The notes: a model not told the origin generated them from the sequence alone. 64,000 bases of DNA from Paragonimus skrjabini miyazakii (GCA_014338405.1 JTDE01000925.1:2985-66984); one strand, 5' to 3'. Counted from the first letter of the stretch, positions 9,976 through 20,200 are shown. Program-made: numbers and translations.

Positions 9976-10220
9976 ATATCCATTTTCTGTCGTCAATTGT
10001 AATCCGTCTGTTATTGGTCTTAAGGGCTTGAAAGTCTTAAAGTTATTTTACACTGTCCATTGAATCAACTGAGACTGAACATTATGTTTGTGAACCTGCC
10101 CCAGATTTAGATTCAGTTACTGAAGAAGTATGTGATATTGGGCCGGCGCAGACAAGAACTTCTGAGCGTATGAACATGAAGCAGTGTCATCGCCATAACA
10201 ACCCGGACTTTCGTTTAACC
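9976..10220 (+). pseudogene. pol: Protease end fused to a short distal tail (family A copy 1)
   Basis: Directly after the insertion the reading PFSVVNCNPSVIGLKGLKVL matches the closing part of a retropepsin and of copy 2. It then passes into a stretch (EPAPDLDSVTEEVCDIG) without RT features and reaches the 3' LTR at about 10221. RT, RNase H and integrase, about 2 kb in copy 2, are deleted between these points. The nature of the tail is inferred from its position only. Confidence 0.45.
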
Positions 10221-10430
10221 TGCAGCGATGTAATGATTTTAATTAGTAATTAAAAATTTACTCGCTGTTGTTTAACTGCGCAAATAATTACGTTGTGCAC
10301 AATAAGGATTATATTACGATTTCATCGGTTTACTTGCCGTTTTATTGCTACTGTGTAGAAAGCAACCTGATGTTTGAGTTGTGTACAATTGGGATTACTA
10401 ATGCGTGTATCCAACCATCACGAAATTGAA
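10221..10430 (+). repeat. Family A 3' LTR
   Basis: From TGCAGCGATGTAATG it shares ordered blocks with the 5' LTR (CTTGCCGTTTTATTG, GAGTTGTGTACA, AATGCGTGTATCC) and, inverted, with 17852-17960 and 21330-21450. Confidence 0.5.
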
Positions 10431-11435
10431 AGTTGAATATTGACTAACTAGTCTACATTTTTATATAATTTGCTTCATGTTTTGTATGCTGTTTATCATG
10501 TTTCATAAATGGCTGGTCGCATTTCGTGCATTTGATAGCTCTGATTGTTGCGACTGGATCTCGAACCACGGAAAGTGTTTGGATGATCATGAAATATAGC
10601 TTTTACTGGCTATTTCATCCTATTGGTTAACAATCGGTATTAGACTGTTGCTTATTCTGCTGCCGACTGAGGTACTTTTCCCCAAGATGACTGGCCTCAG
10701 TTATCCTCATCAGGATCGAAGGGTTTTTGCCAAAATACCTTTCTAGAGGGAGCTGTGTAGCGGCCTGAAAATTTCACTGGCCCACCTGCGGTATGATGTG
10801 TAAAATTGTTCCAAAACTCATAGTTGCATATTGTATCTAGGCTATCAAGAAAGTCCGCATGATGCATGTTGTCCGATTTTTTGTCTGCATGCCAGGTGAC
10901 TGCGGCGCGAACCCAAACGCACACGTGGGTCACAACTCTTTTGGTTTAATCGCTAATCGACGGCCGGTCTCTAGCCTCTCTAGATGATTTACGTGCCGGT
11001 GCAATTTCTAGCACTATATGAGACCCTTCGTATATTTCGAGTAATAAATATCTGGTCTCTCTTCTCAACGACATTTTTCTATTTCGCTTCTGGTAAACTC
11101 GTGCTTGGGGAAAACGACTTAATGCGCCGTGCACTAAACCTTCACAATTTACTGGCCGCCAAATTTTGTAGATATGCACAGTGATTGAAAAAATGCGAGT
11201 AAAGCAGCTAAAGTAATTGCACTGCGAGTGCGAATGACTCGGATGGCAGTGCGAGGGAGTGAGTATAGAACTACTGAGTGAAGTAACCTGGACGTCTATA
11301 CACCGCACTACTGACTTACCTTGGAATGTCAGAGCCAAGTAGATTAATCCAGTGTTTTAACGTAGTAGCTTGAAATACGTCTTATTAATCAAAAATCTAC
11401 TTATCTCAGACCCAAAGTTGGTTTCTGTGCACTAG
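10431..11435. other. No gene recognised
   Basis: Open frames of 78 codons (10697-10933, - strand) and 130 codons (10946-11338, - strand) show no motif that could be assigned. No repeat shared with the rest of the window was noticed. Confidence 0.4.
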
Positions 11436-11942
11436 TGCAGCGAAAAGGCGTCCAATAAAGCACACTCTTTATTGTCCAACACGCTAGTTCACATGCTACG
11501 CGCGCGCTCGCGTTTATGAGTCAGCATTCCAGTCCACAACACCCTCAGGTTTCCGTTCACGCGTCGCGTGCACTTCTGCCCGGTTTAGGTGTGTGATCGA
11601 TGCCGTCTATCGGGGGATTTTCTACCTACCATTCTTCGTCCATTAGTCCGATTCCGTTGAGCAATGGCTCGTCCGGTCGCTCGTGTTGTTCTCCATCTAT
11701 CCACAATGGGCTTTGAGCGTATTCCACGATGGTGTCGAGATATTCCCCCGGGGGTTGGAATAATCGAACATCCGATTTCGTCGTCCATTCTATTTTGCCT
11801 GCCATGTCTCGTCCGTTGGTCCGATCCGGTCGAGCGATGACTCATCCGACTGCCCCCGTTGTCCGTCATCTGGTCGTTCAGGGTTTGTGGACGTGCCTGC
11901 CTTCTTCGTTGAGGTATTTTGCCGAGTGTTTGAATACTCGCA
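11436..11942 (-). repeat. Family B LTR, 507 bp, apparently single
   Basis: Homologous end to end with the 506-bp LTR at 12959-13464. The first 98 bases differ by a single base from the partial LTR at 17289. It contains CAATAAAG-6N-CTTTATTG. The adjacent right-hand sequence does not match the inner region of the family B element, and no target duplication was seen (ACTAG to the left, CCTCC to the right), so it is a solo or truncated copy. Orientation follows the element at 12959. Confidence 0.7.
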
Positions 11943-12735
11943 CCTCCGGCTTGAAAATCCACCACATTATGACCCCAAATTGAACGCGTGGGCTCTCGAA
12001 TTTTGGGGCCGATGGGATGCGAAGGCACACGCACAGCGAGGGAACACCAAACGGGTCAGTTACCACTACCAAGTGCCGTAACCAATCATTCAGAGGCTGT
12101 GCGTGTATCCACCGTGAGTTCAAGAAATTGAGTTACTGAACAGAGTCAATGAGGTCGGTCAAATGAACTTCAGGCTATGGTCAAGCTAGACAGTGATTCT
12201 TAGCATACTTACAGAGTAGTGGTTAGTGGAACCAGTTCTAAAGCAAAATGAAACGTTTTCGGGTACATATTGGTGGGGTATAGGAGCAAACTCCAATGAC
12301 TTCATCTGTACATAAAACCCTACACATGTACATGTGTACATTTGAACACTAACCATCCGCTGAGACAGTATTTACAACATCTTGGGTGTCTTATGCTATT
12401 GCCTTAAGTGACAAGGTTTTTGTTTTGAAAGGCGATACACCGTGCATGTGTTAGGCGCATGCTGTTTGCAAAACGCACATCAAACAGGGCAACATGGGGA
12501 ACAGTGATAGAGAGGCTGAAACTAATTGCAACCAGTGAGTAGTTCAATCCTTCAGCAACCACCCTATGGAAAATGTTAAGGAACCGACGTGGATGGACAG
12601 TACGCATCAAATATGGTTTCTGTTTTAGTTTATTTTGCCAATTCACTATAAGCAACCGGTTGATATGTTTTCATATTTAATCAGCCGCTCCCACTGTCCG
12701 TCCCTGTCTCGATCGTCCAAAATATTTGAAAGCGG
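11943..12735. other. No gene recognised
   Basis: The first 180 bases give coding-like frames on both strands without a family match. From about 12120 only short frames occur. Some of it may be decayed LINE upstream of the RT scrap at 12736. Confidence 0.35.
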
Positions 12736-12958
12736 ATGATTGTGGCTAGTCTATCCTCAATCGTACAGTACTGTTACCAGACAGTAGGTTTGAAACCACC
12801 CACTAAAACTGAGGTCCGCAATCTTAGTTCGGCTCTCAAACGTCATTGGGCTGTTGGTCCAGATGATCTCTCGCCAGCACTTTTCAAAGAAGGTGCAGAG
12901 GCGTTAGTAGAGGCCTTGGTTAAGTTGTTTCAACTTGTGTGGACGATGGAGACCATCT
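12736..12958 (+). pseudogene. Non-LTR retrotransposon (LINE) RT fragment
   Basis: The frame contains PPTKTEVRNLSSALKRHWAV, GPDDLSPALFKEGAEALVEA and LVKLFQLVWTMETI, the conserved segment of LINE reverse transcriptases in which K-x-x-K-A-x-G-x-D-x-(I/L)-P-x-E precedes the first finger helix. It normally copies LINE RNA at the target site. It stops abruptly at 12958, where the family B gypsy LTR starts, so it was cut by that insertion. The right-hand remainder is not visible beyond 17800; it may lie in the gap or be deleted. Confidence 0.65.
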
Positions 12959-13464
12959 TGTAGCGAAAAGGCGTTCAATAAAGCACAATCTTTATTGCCC
13001 AACTCGCTAGTTACCATGCCATACGCGCGCTCGCGATTTTGAAACACAATTCCAGTCCACAACACCTCCCGGATTCCGCCCACACGTCGTGTGCACTTCT
13101 ACTCGGTTTAGGTGTGCAATTGGCGCCCTCTATCCGAGGATTTCCTGCCTACTATTCCTCGTCCGTTGATCCGATTTCGTTGAGCGATGGTTTGTCCGGT
13201 CGCTCGTGCTATCCTCTGTCTACTTACAATGGACTTTGACCGTACTCCACAGCCGTGTCGAGATATTCTTGAGAGTGTTGGAATAATCACGTCTTCAATT
13301 TGGTCATCCATCCTATTTCGGCTGCCACGTCTCGCCCGTTGGTCCAATCCGGTCGAGCGATGACTCATCCGATCGCCCACCCCGTTCTCCATCCGCTCAC
13401 TGTGGGCTTTTGAACACACCTCCCTCTGAGTTGAGGTATTCCACCGAGAGTTGGAATGCTCGCA
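12959..13464 (-). repeat. Family B 3' LTR, 506 bp
   Basis: In + orientation it begins TGTAGCGAAAAGG and ends GAATGCTCGCA, giving TG...CA on both readings. It contains CAATAAAG-6N-CTTTATTG, which puts AATAAA on both strands. A purine run (AAAGGAGGGGCAGGAAG on the - strand, about 13465-13481) directly precedes it as polypurine tract. The end of the integrase frame runs about 100 bases into the LTR. Confidence 0.8.
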
Positions 13465-14789
13465 CTTCCTGCCCCTCCTTTAAGGAACCTGCCGCGGTTG
13501 TGCCAGGGTGCCAGTTGTACACCATTGACCCATCGCCCATGAGAACCCTGGTTGGTTTGGAAACTCGTATTCTTGTGGTTCGTGATGGTAAATGGTCCAT
13601 TCCATCGCATTCTAAATTTTCCTGCTCCGGGGCCGGATGTTTCTGGTCGACTGTAATCTCTCACTTTCACCTGGTCTCCGATCCTGAACGGGCGCCATTT
13701 ATGTGTGTTGTGCTTCACGTTATATCGTTGCTTATTCCGGCGTTGTCTTTCTGTTGTCCGCTCAAGAGCACGGTGTTCCAGGTGTTGTCGTTCTTGCGGC
13801 AATAATTGCCCCTCTCTGTCTTTGGACATGCAAACATCCAAGAGTATCCTTGGCTCCCTCCCGTATGTCAGCTCAAATGGGGAACTCTCGGTTGTTGCCT
13901 GCTTCGTTGTGCGGTATCCAAACAAAACATCCGGTAGTCCTTCTTCCCAGTTCTTGCCCCTACTATTCAGCCATTCCTTCATTGTGCGATTGAACCACTC
14001 CGTCATTCCGTTTGCTTGTGGATGGTACGGCGATGTTCTCAAGCGCTGAATCCCCCAATTCCTCAGCATCTCCTGGAATTGCTGTCCTTCAAAACATGAG
14101 CCCTGGTCCGTGATAACTCTGTACGGTACTCCAAAGCGAGCCAGGACGTTGTTCATAAAAGCGTTTGCAACCGCTCTGTTTGTCTGATCTGCCGTGGGAA
14201 TGGCTTCCACTCATCGTGTGAAGTGGTCAATCATAACAACTATGTAGCGATTTCCATTTGAACTCGTTGGGAATGGACCAAAAATGTCTATACCCCAGGT
14301 GTGCGCGGCCTCCTCTGTTACAATGGATTGCATGGGCGGTGCTGTCGTCATTGTCTCCCGGTTCTGTTGGCAATTGGAGCAGGTTCGATTGAAGTTAATC
14401 ACATCTTTCCGCATTGTGGGCCAAAATGCCCTTCGTCGCAGTAGATCGTACATGCACTCTCGTCCCATGTGAACATCTGCGTGTGCCAGTCGAATCACAC
14501 GTTCCCTCTGGTTCACTGGAATAAATGGCAGTCTTCGAGGCCAAAGCCCTCGCTGTACTTCCACATCGACGACTAGTTGACCGTTCTCCAAGTGTAGCCG
14601 GTCCCAGATCTGTACCAGTTCGTTCGGTCCTGAAGTCAAGGTCTTGGGTTTGGTACCTGTCAGCGGATGTTCACATACTTCGCGTACTTGAGGGTCTTGT
14701 TGCTGATTGGCCAATATGTCTTTATCGGCAACCGATACTGCGTTCACGGGTATAGCTTCAGTCGGCAGCTCACTTTCTTGTATCGGTCG
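13365..14789 (-). pseudogene. pol: Integrase (family B)
   Basis: HHCC zinc region: HADVHMG ... CSNCQQNRE (near 14500-14370). Catalytic core: WGIDIFGPF (first Asp, near 14300), VITDQGSCF (second Asp) and NGMTEWFNRT (Glu), with 35 residues between the second Asp and the Glu, the D-x35-E spacing. A GPF/Y-type module follows (MRWNGPFTITNH, near 13590). A TGA at 14211-14213 replaces a Trp codon just inside the core. It would insert the element cDNA with short target duplications. The frame runs on through the polypurine tract into the LTR. Confidence 0.9.
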
Positions 14790-16373
14790 CGACAATGCAT
14801 CAGGTACCTCATTGTTCGTGCCGTTGACATGCCCGATGGTAAAGTTGAACTCTTGTAATCGGAGTGCCCAGCGTGCCAGTCGTCCACGTGGATCCTTCGC
14901 CGTCTTCAGCCAGATCAGGGGTTTATGTTCGGTCTCGACATGAAAGGTGGTCGCCATCAGATAGGTCCCCCATTTCTCCAGCGCTCAGACAATAGTTAAA
15001 TATTCCTTCTCCTCGGTGGAATGTTTTTTCTCTGCTTCTGTCAGTACTCGGCTGGCATATTCGATTGTTCTTGATGATTGTGAAAGAACTGCTCCGATTC
15101 CGATATCACTTGCGTCAACTGATACTGCAAATGGCTCATTCGGTCTTGGAATTGTCAGGCACTGTCGAATGCTGGCAGCCTCCTGTTTGAGTTCGTTGAA
15201 CGCCACTTCCAAGTCCTCAGTCCATGCAAATTTCCTGTCCTTCTTCAGCAATTGGAACAGTGGATATGCTTTCTGGGAGAATCCTGGCGTAACTTTCGAA
15301 TCGTAACCGACCATTCCGAGGAAACACCTCAGTTGCCGCTTCGGCATTGGTGTCGGAAAGTTCTTGATGACAGTCAACTTCTCTGGCAGTGGTTGGATTT
15401 TTCCATTACCAACCGTGTGTCCCAAACAGACGATTGAACTGCGGCCTACTTGGCACTTCTTACTACTCAGTTTTAGGCGGGCTGCATCGATTCGTCGCAA
15501 CACTGCTCGAAGTCTGTTTACGTGTCCCGACACTGTCCTGGAGAATACAACGATGTCGTCGCCGTATACGGTTACTCCCTCCTGACCCTCCAGAATGCGA
15601 AGCAAGAGACGTCGGAAGGTCACTGGTGCATTGCACAGACCAAACGGCATCCTAGGAAATTCGTACTGCTGTCCATTCACACAAAACGCAGTCTTCGCTC
15701 TGTCCTTGAGTGTCATTGGTAGTTGCCAATAACCGGAGCGCAAATCAACGAGGGATAGTAGTTTAGCCTCGTGCAGTTGCGCAGAGGTCTCCTCCATCTG
15801 AGGCATCGGGAACGCATCTTTGATCGTCACTCTGTTCAGCTCCCTGAAGTCGACACAAAATCGATGGGTTCCATCCGCCTTCCTGGTCAACACGACCGGT
15901 GACGATAATCGGCTGGTTGTCCTTTGGATGATTCCTTTCTCCAACATCTCCCTCAACTGCCTTTCCACCTCCGGAATCAACTGGAATGGTATCCGCCGGT
16001 ATACTGGTCTGCACTTTTCACCCGACTGTAGGTCTATCGAGTGTTCCATCCATGTACAGAAACCGTGTTGGTCATCCGCGTTAGTAAACAAATCAGCAAA
16101 CTCATTAACGCACTACTTGATCGCTGGGATCGGACACTCTGGCAGAGATTTCACCGAGACGCTACCCATTCGGCACTGATCCTCGGTCTCTTCGCGATGC
16201 AACTTCACGGCATCACCATCAACACGCAACTCGTTCCTCTCCAGGTCTACGCTTGCTTTCAATCGACGTAATATATCGGCGCCTATTATCGTCTCTTTCA
16301 CATCGTCGATCACTAACGTTGCGTGGCATAGCCTGAAACCACCTATCTGGATCTCAACATTCTGAGTCCCCTA
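14790..16373 (-). pseudogene. pol: Protease end, reverse transcriptase and RNase H (family B)
   Basis: After a TAG at 16371-16373 the protease closes with TIIGADILRRL (near 16260). A second TAG lies at 16113-16115. RT blocks follow: IIQRTTSRLSSPVVLTRKAD, RFCVDFRELNRVTIKDAFPM, LSLVDLRSGYWQLPM, MPFGLCNAPVTFRRLL and VYGDDIVVFSR. The polymerase box is YGDD, where most Ty3/gypsy elements have Y-(L/I/V)-D-D. RNase H shows SVDASDIGIGAVLSQ and HSTEEKEYLTIV, then a TGA at 14985-14987 in place of a normally conserved Trp codon, then ETEHKPLIWL and DALSRP. Confidence 0.9.
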
Positions 16374-17318
16374 CACCTTTAACGCCGTCCCTCCGACCGC
16401 AACCACCCGCCAATTACCGGACCTTACGGGCAATCCTGATACTCTACCTGCGATCGACACACCCGCCCCCGTATCTACCATCGCACTCTTTTGTTCTTCA
16501 TCTATCAGAACCTCTACCCGTGAAACACCCCCGTGATAACTCGTTACCACCGAAAAACAAGGATAAAGGCGTCTGTTAGGGCACTGGCGGGCAAAGTGTC
16601 CCACCCCATTACAAGCAAAACAATGATTACGACGAGGTTGTTCACGTGCTCGCCTAACTTGTGCTCCTCTTGGTTCCACATTCACCTTCAAACCTTCCAC
16701 TTCATTCGTCAGCTGCTCCAACTTCTTTCCGAGCTCTGTGACTTCCACCCGTCCAACTTGCGTCCGTACGGGTTGGCGCTGTGCAATCCCGACAAGCCGT
16801 TCGATGTCCGTGATCCCACAAGACTCGGCCATTCGAACGCTCTCCTGCAACTCCGGCGGCAAACTCTGAATAAACCGCTCCCTCACCAATCTATCCTTCG
16901 TTTTCTCATCTGCCTCCAGTAAGCATAGCGTCAACTATCGTAATAAGTGCTGATAGTGAACCAGGGGGTCTTGGGTGTCGCAAAATCCAGCACCATGAAG
17001 CCGATTCATTGTCCGTTGTCTGTCTTGTTTTATTCTAAACTCTTGAATCAATGCGGTCCGCATCACTTGATACGATGTTGCACCCTTTGTTGGTTTGCTC
17101 AAGGCATAGACAGCTTTCGCCCGTCCGGTGAGCAGTGTTCCTAATGTTGTCAATAGTTGTGTTTCGCTTTTCAATCCGTTGCATGCGGCAATCGCTTCGA
17201 CTTCCGACAGCCAATCTTCCACGTCACCATCCGCAAATGGGCTCGGCCACGGCAAATTCATTGCGTTGTGTTCAGGGCACGGCACCAGTGTAGCGAAAAG
17301 GCGTCCAATAAAGCACAC
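16374..17318 (-). pseudogene. gag: gag with CCHC knuckle and protease active site (family B)
   Basis: The first in-frame Met near 17318 opens gag (LPWPSPFADGDVEDWLSEVE, near codon 19), with a typical gag helix region to about codon 200. A knuckle CFACNGVGHFARQC (C-x2-C-x4-H-x4-C, near 16620-16580) follows, then the retropepsin motif VDTGAGVSIAG (near 16480). An in-frame TAG at 16935-16937 splits gag. Gag and Pol share a frame without a separate start, so a single polyprotein is inferred. It forms the particle and packages the element RNA. Confidence 0.8.
17271..17288 (-). promoter_or_regulatory. Primer binding site of family B
   Basis: On the - strand the LTR end CGCTACA is followed after one base by TGGTGCCGTGCCCTGAA. 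TGG is the complement of the tRNA CCA end. Which tRNA is used could not be identified from memory. Confidence 0.5.
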
Positions 17319-17386
17319 TCTTTATTGTCCAACACGCTAGTTCACATGCTACGCGCGCGCTCGCGTTTATGAGTCAGCATTCCAGT
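17289..17386 (-). repeat. Family B 5' LTR, partial (cut by assembly gap)
   Basis: 98 bases are visible before the run of N. They differ at about 15 positions from the 3' LTR at 12959 but at only one from the LTR at 11436. Confidence 0.75.
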
Positions 17387-17851
17387 NNNNNNNNNNNNNN
17401 NNNNNNNNNNNNNNNNNNNNNNNNNNNNNNNNNNNNNNNNNNNNNNNNNNNNNNNNNNNNNNNNNNNNNNNNNNNNNNNNNNNNNNNNNNNNNNNNNNNN
17501 NNNNNNNNNNNNNNNNNNNNNNNNNNNNNNNNNNNNNNNNNNNNNNNNNNNNNNNNNNNNNNNNNNNNNNNNNNNNNNNNNNNNNNNNNNNNNNNNNNNN
17601 NNNNNNNNNNNNNNNNNNNNNNNNNNNNNNNNNNNNNNNNNNNNNNNNNNNNNNNNNNNNNNNNNNNNNNNNNNNNNNNNNNNNNNNNNNNNNNNNNNNN
17701 NNNNNNNNNNNNNNNNNNNNNNNNNNNNNNNNNNNNNNNNNNNNNNNNNNNNNNNNNNNNNNNNNNNNNNNNNNNNNNNNNNNNNNNNNNNNNNNNNNNN
17801 NNNNNNNNNNNNNNNNNNNNNNNNNNNNNNNNNNNNNNNNNNNNNNNNNNN
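17387..17851. other. Assembly gap (465 N)
   Basis: Run of N. By position it should hold the remaining 410 or so bases of the family B 5' LTR and the edge of the family A 3' LTR. Confidence 0.99.
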
Positions 17852-17960
17852 ACAAACATTGTAGTACAATCCGTATTACGAACAACATAATTATTCATGC
17901 AGTACCATGTGAAATACACACAATTCAATTAACACATCTGCAGAGAATACCACCACCAGC
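17852..17960 (-). repeat. Family A 3' LTR, partial
   Basis: The reverse complement (TGCAGATGTGTTAATTG ... AATAATTATG ... TAATACGGATT) follows 10221-10315 and 6124-6230. The remainder is in the gap. Confidence 0.45.
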
Positions 17961-18104
17961 CGAATGAAGTATTCGGTATCTGCGAAAGCCGAAATTGCCA
18001 ATTTCATTCCACTGGGAGTTCGGAGTTTGTTGTCATGATGACAAACAACTTCATCGGGTTCCGGACTAAACAGGTTAGATCTTAAGACACCTTGACTGAA
18101 TAGT

Positions 18105-18690
18105 TTATGCGGACTTTCTCTTGTGGGCTGGATTCCCGTATTGCATCAAAACATGAACACATCTATCGAACTCAACATAGGCGGTTGCATCAAAGGAGAT
18201 TATGGCACTCTTCGAAGCAGGTACAAATACCTCAGCTACTTCGTTTGGTTCAGGATGTCTGAGTGCAGTCAACAAATGCTGGCAACCCAAACCACTCAAG
18301 TAATCTTCTACCTCTTGCGCACACGGCACTTCTCATCTAAAAGTCTTCCGAAATGCAACAGTTGTGAAATCAGCTCATGCAAACTCGTGAATTACGCCTC
18401 TGGTCAACACGGACAGGAGACAAATATGACCAAGACATAGTATTTATCCAGAGGTGAATCACAATAATCCGCATGTATGCGCCTTCAAGCTTCACAAGAC
18501 AGCGGTCATAGAACGCAATTGGATGGCCTAGAATGACTGTGTATACAACTGACAAAATCACGTGCCGCAAAAGCAATGTCAATAAAAATATCAGGCCACC
18601 GAAATCAAAAACTTGCCAATGATTATATTTTCTCCCTAGTAAGGTGAACAGGATGCAAGCCACATAAATTGCTGAGCGAGATGCGGGGAG
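18105..18690 (-). pseudogene. pol: Integrase catalytic core (family A copy 2)
   Basis: 18329-18105 reads EVEDYLSGLGCQHLLTALRH, PEPNEVAEVFVPASKSAI and ELDRCV-like FDRCVHVLMQYGNPAHK, the second half of the core of mag-like integrases with the catalytic Glu retained. Upstream in another frame (about 18480-18340) DKYYVLVIFVSC..PEA and ELISQLL fit the first half; the first Asp after VLV is lost. A 107-codon hydrophobic frame at 18370-18693 is the same DNA in a wrong frame. Confidence 0.65.
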
Positions 18691-19009
18691 CAAAATAAGT
18701 TTTATTGTTCAAACATATATTAAAGTCAGGGGTAATTGAAAGCTACTTACAGCCAGTATAAACTTCCGTAAAATTGCGTTCCGTAATTGCGTTTCATCCT
18801 TTACGTATATCCAAAACAGCAGAATGAAAACAACATTTCCTACAGGAAATCGGATTCGGTCGACCTACTTGTGATGGTTGAAGTAAAAGGCAATAAGAAT
18901 GTCCAATTTCTGCATAACAATTATATCAGTAGAGGTAGTCAGCATGTGGTATGTACTTGGAAAATCGATGTTGGATGTCATAAGAGTGTGCTGAAAGAGA
19001 AGTGCTCCG

Positions 19010-19360
19010 TCACACGACTATGGCTGTTTGGGATGTAGCCAGCAATTCACTGATGTGATAAATATACTTTAATGCCGCATAACCCGGTATAATTGTGAAA
19101 TACGAACCAAAGCGGTATTTGCGAAGACGAGTGATAGTCCAATAAACAGTGCACGCCTCTCTTTCAGTTTTAGCATAATCATGATCTGTTGGACTAGGAG
19201 GTGTCGAAATACAAAAAAATGGATTTCCATTCTGCTCTAGTACAGAAACTATGCTCTTAGGAGACGCATCTGTAATAATAGTAGGTAGAAGCTTAGAGGA
19301 AGAAGGTCGTGCAGCTGCAGTTGTAGCAAGAAAGTTTAATAAACGTTGCAATATAGTCAG
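19010..19360 (-). pseudogene. pol: RNase H domain (family A copy 2)
   Basis: PTIITDASPKSIVSVLEQNG holds the first catalytic Asp and HDYAKTEREACTVYWTITRL the catalytic Glu. The third site, normally T-D-H-K-P-L, reads PGYAALKYIYH, so the Asp is lost. The frame is open for 113 codons and follows directly from the RT connection region in another frame. Confidence 0.8.
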
Positions 19361-19379
19361 ATGATCTTCAGTCTACGTA

Positions 19380-20170
19380 AATGTTTATGAGAATGTAACA
19401 AGATGAAGAATTTCTGTTTTCAGCCGAAGTTTCCGGTGAAACAGGAGTAATATTGGAACGAACCCATAACCGAACGCAACTCATTATCAGTCGTTGGAGT
19501 AGGGACATTAGATTGAAATTGAAATGGCTCAAGATCAGGTCAAAACCTAGTTTCACCAACCAAATATCTTAAACTGAAAAATCATGTAGTATCACAAGTA
19601 TAGTTCACCGGATTAATAGCAACACTGCAAATACAAATACTTTTATGTAATGTAAACAATCTATCACCATGAAAGCGTTTGATAAAATCACTTACAACAC
19701 TTTTAAGAGTAGTACGGACTGTGTTTATCATGTATTAAAAAAATTGTCGGGGAAACATTCAGTTGCAACGACACCAAATTGTACTTGAAAAGTCCAAATT
19801 GAGTATTTCTTGTAGTCAGTAAGCTGGACGCACTATTACGAGGAATCTACAAGTATGCATCCTTGAGATCAAATCTGGAAAAGTACTTCGAACCAATAAA
19901 TCGATGGAAAACGTTTTCCGGTTCCTGTGTCGTACGACTTTTTTACAGTAAGCACGTAATGTGGTAGTCATCGCACACTCCCGGTGTTCCACCGTCAACC
20001 TTCAAAGACGATACACTTGGAGTAGTTCATACGCAGGGTATCATGAAAGTCGGTATTCCCCTAGCAAACAATTCAGACAACGTATTGCGGACATACTCGA
20101 GGAGACCAAGTAGATTTACGCGACGCCTCATAAAAATGGTTGTACCTGAGACGTCGAAGCTATTTGATTT
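19380..20170 (-). pseudogene. pol: Reverse transcriptase (family A copy 2), polymerase box missing
   Basis: KYFSRFDLKDAYL with a stop, then IPRNSASSLLTTRNTQFG and LFKYNLV...LNVSPTIF (about 19890-19730), are the palm A region. NVPTPTTDNELRSVMGSFQY (about 19520-19460) is the connection region. The bases between do not show a Y-x-D-D box, so it is deleted or badly shifted. The reading needs several frame changes. Confidence 0.65.
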
Positions 20171-20200
20171 AATTTGTGTCCCACCAGAAGCACATGACCA

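Larger units (their letters stand above)
6124..10430 (+). mobile_element. Family A Ty3/gypsy copy 1, internally deleted, with three nested insertions
   Basis: The order is LTR (6124-6340), gag (6364-6879), nucleocapsid and protease start (7297-7668), protease middle (9004-9167), protease end and a short tail (9976-10220), LTR (10221-10430). Alignment by eye to copy 2 (17852-21450, - strand) shows that the breaks at 6880, 7669 and 9168 are insertions of other elements. RT, RNase H and integrase are absent, so this copy was a deletion derivative. The zinc knuckle and the copy 2 integrase blocks resemble the mag/K02A2.6-like branch of Ty3/gypsy. Confidence 0.7.
12959..17851 (-). mobile_element. 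Family B Ty3/gypsy retrotransposon, nearly full length
   Basis: On the - strand: 5' LTR (visible part 17289-17386, the rest in the gap), primer site, one gag-pol frame (17318 down to 13365), polypurine tract at about 13465-13482, 3' LTR (13464 down to 12959). If the 5' LTR is as long as the 3' LTR it ends near 17795. The order protease-RT-RNase H-integrase identifies Ty3/gypsy. Five stop codons but no frameshift interrupt the frame. Confidence 0.85.

Noticed and set aside
10946..11338. 130-codon - strand frame between family A and the family B LTR
   Set aside because: No recognisable domain and a Ser/His-rich biased stretch; not supported as a gene.
13410..13805. Long + strand frames over 13400-17370
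   Set aside because: They are antisense shadows of the family B gag-pol, whose - strand reading contains all catalytic motifs.
18370..18693. 107-codon - strand frame with several hydrophobic segments that looks like a membrane protein
   Set aside because: The same bases in another frame fit the first half of a mag-like integrase core, directly upstream of the clear integrase fragment at 18105-18329, so the hydrophobic reading is a shifted frame.
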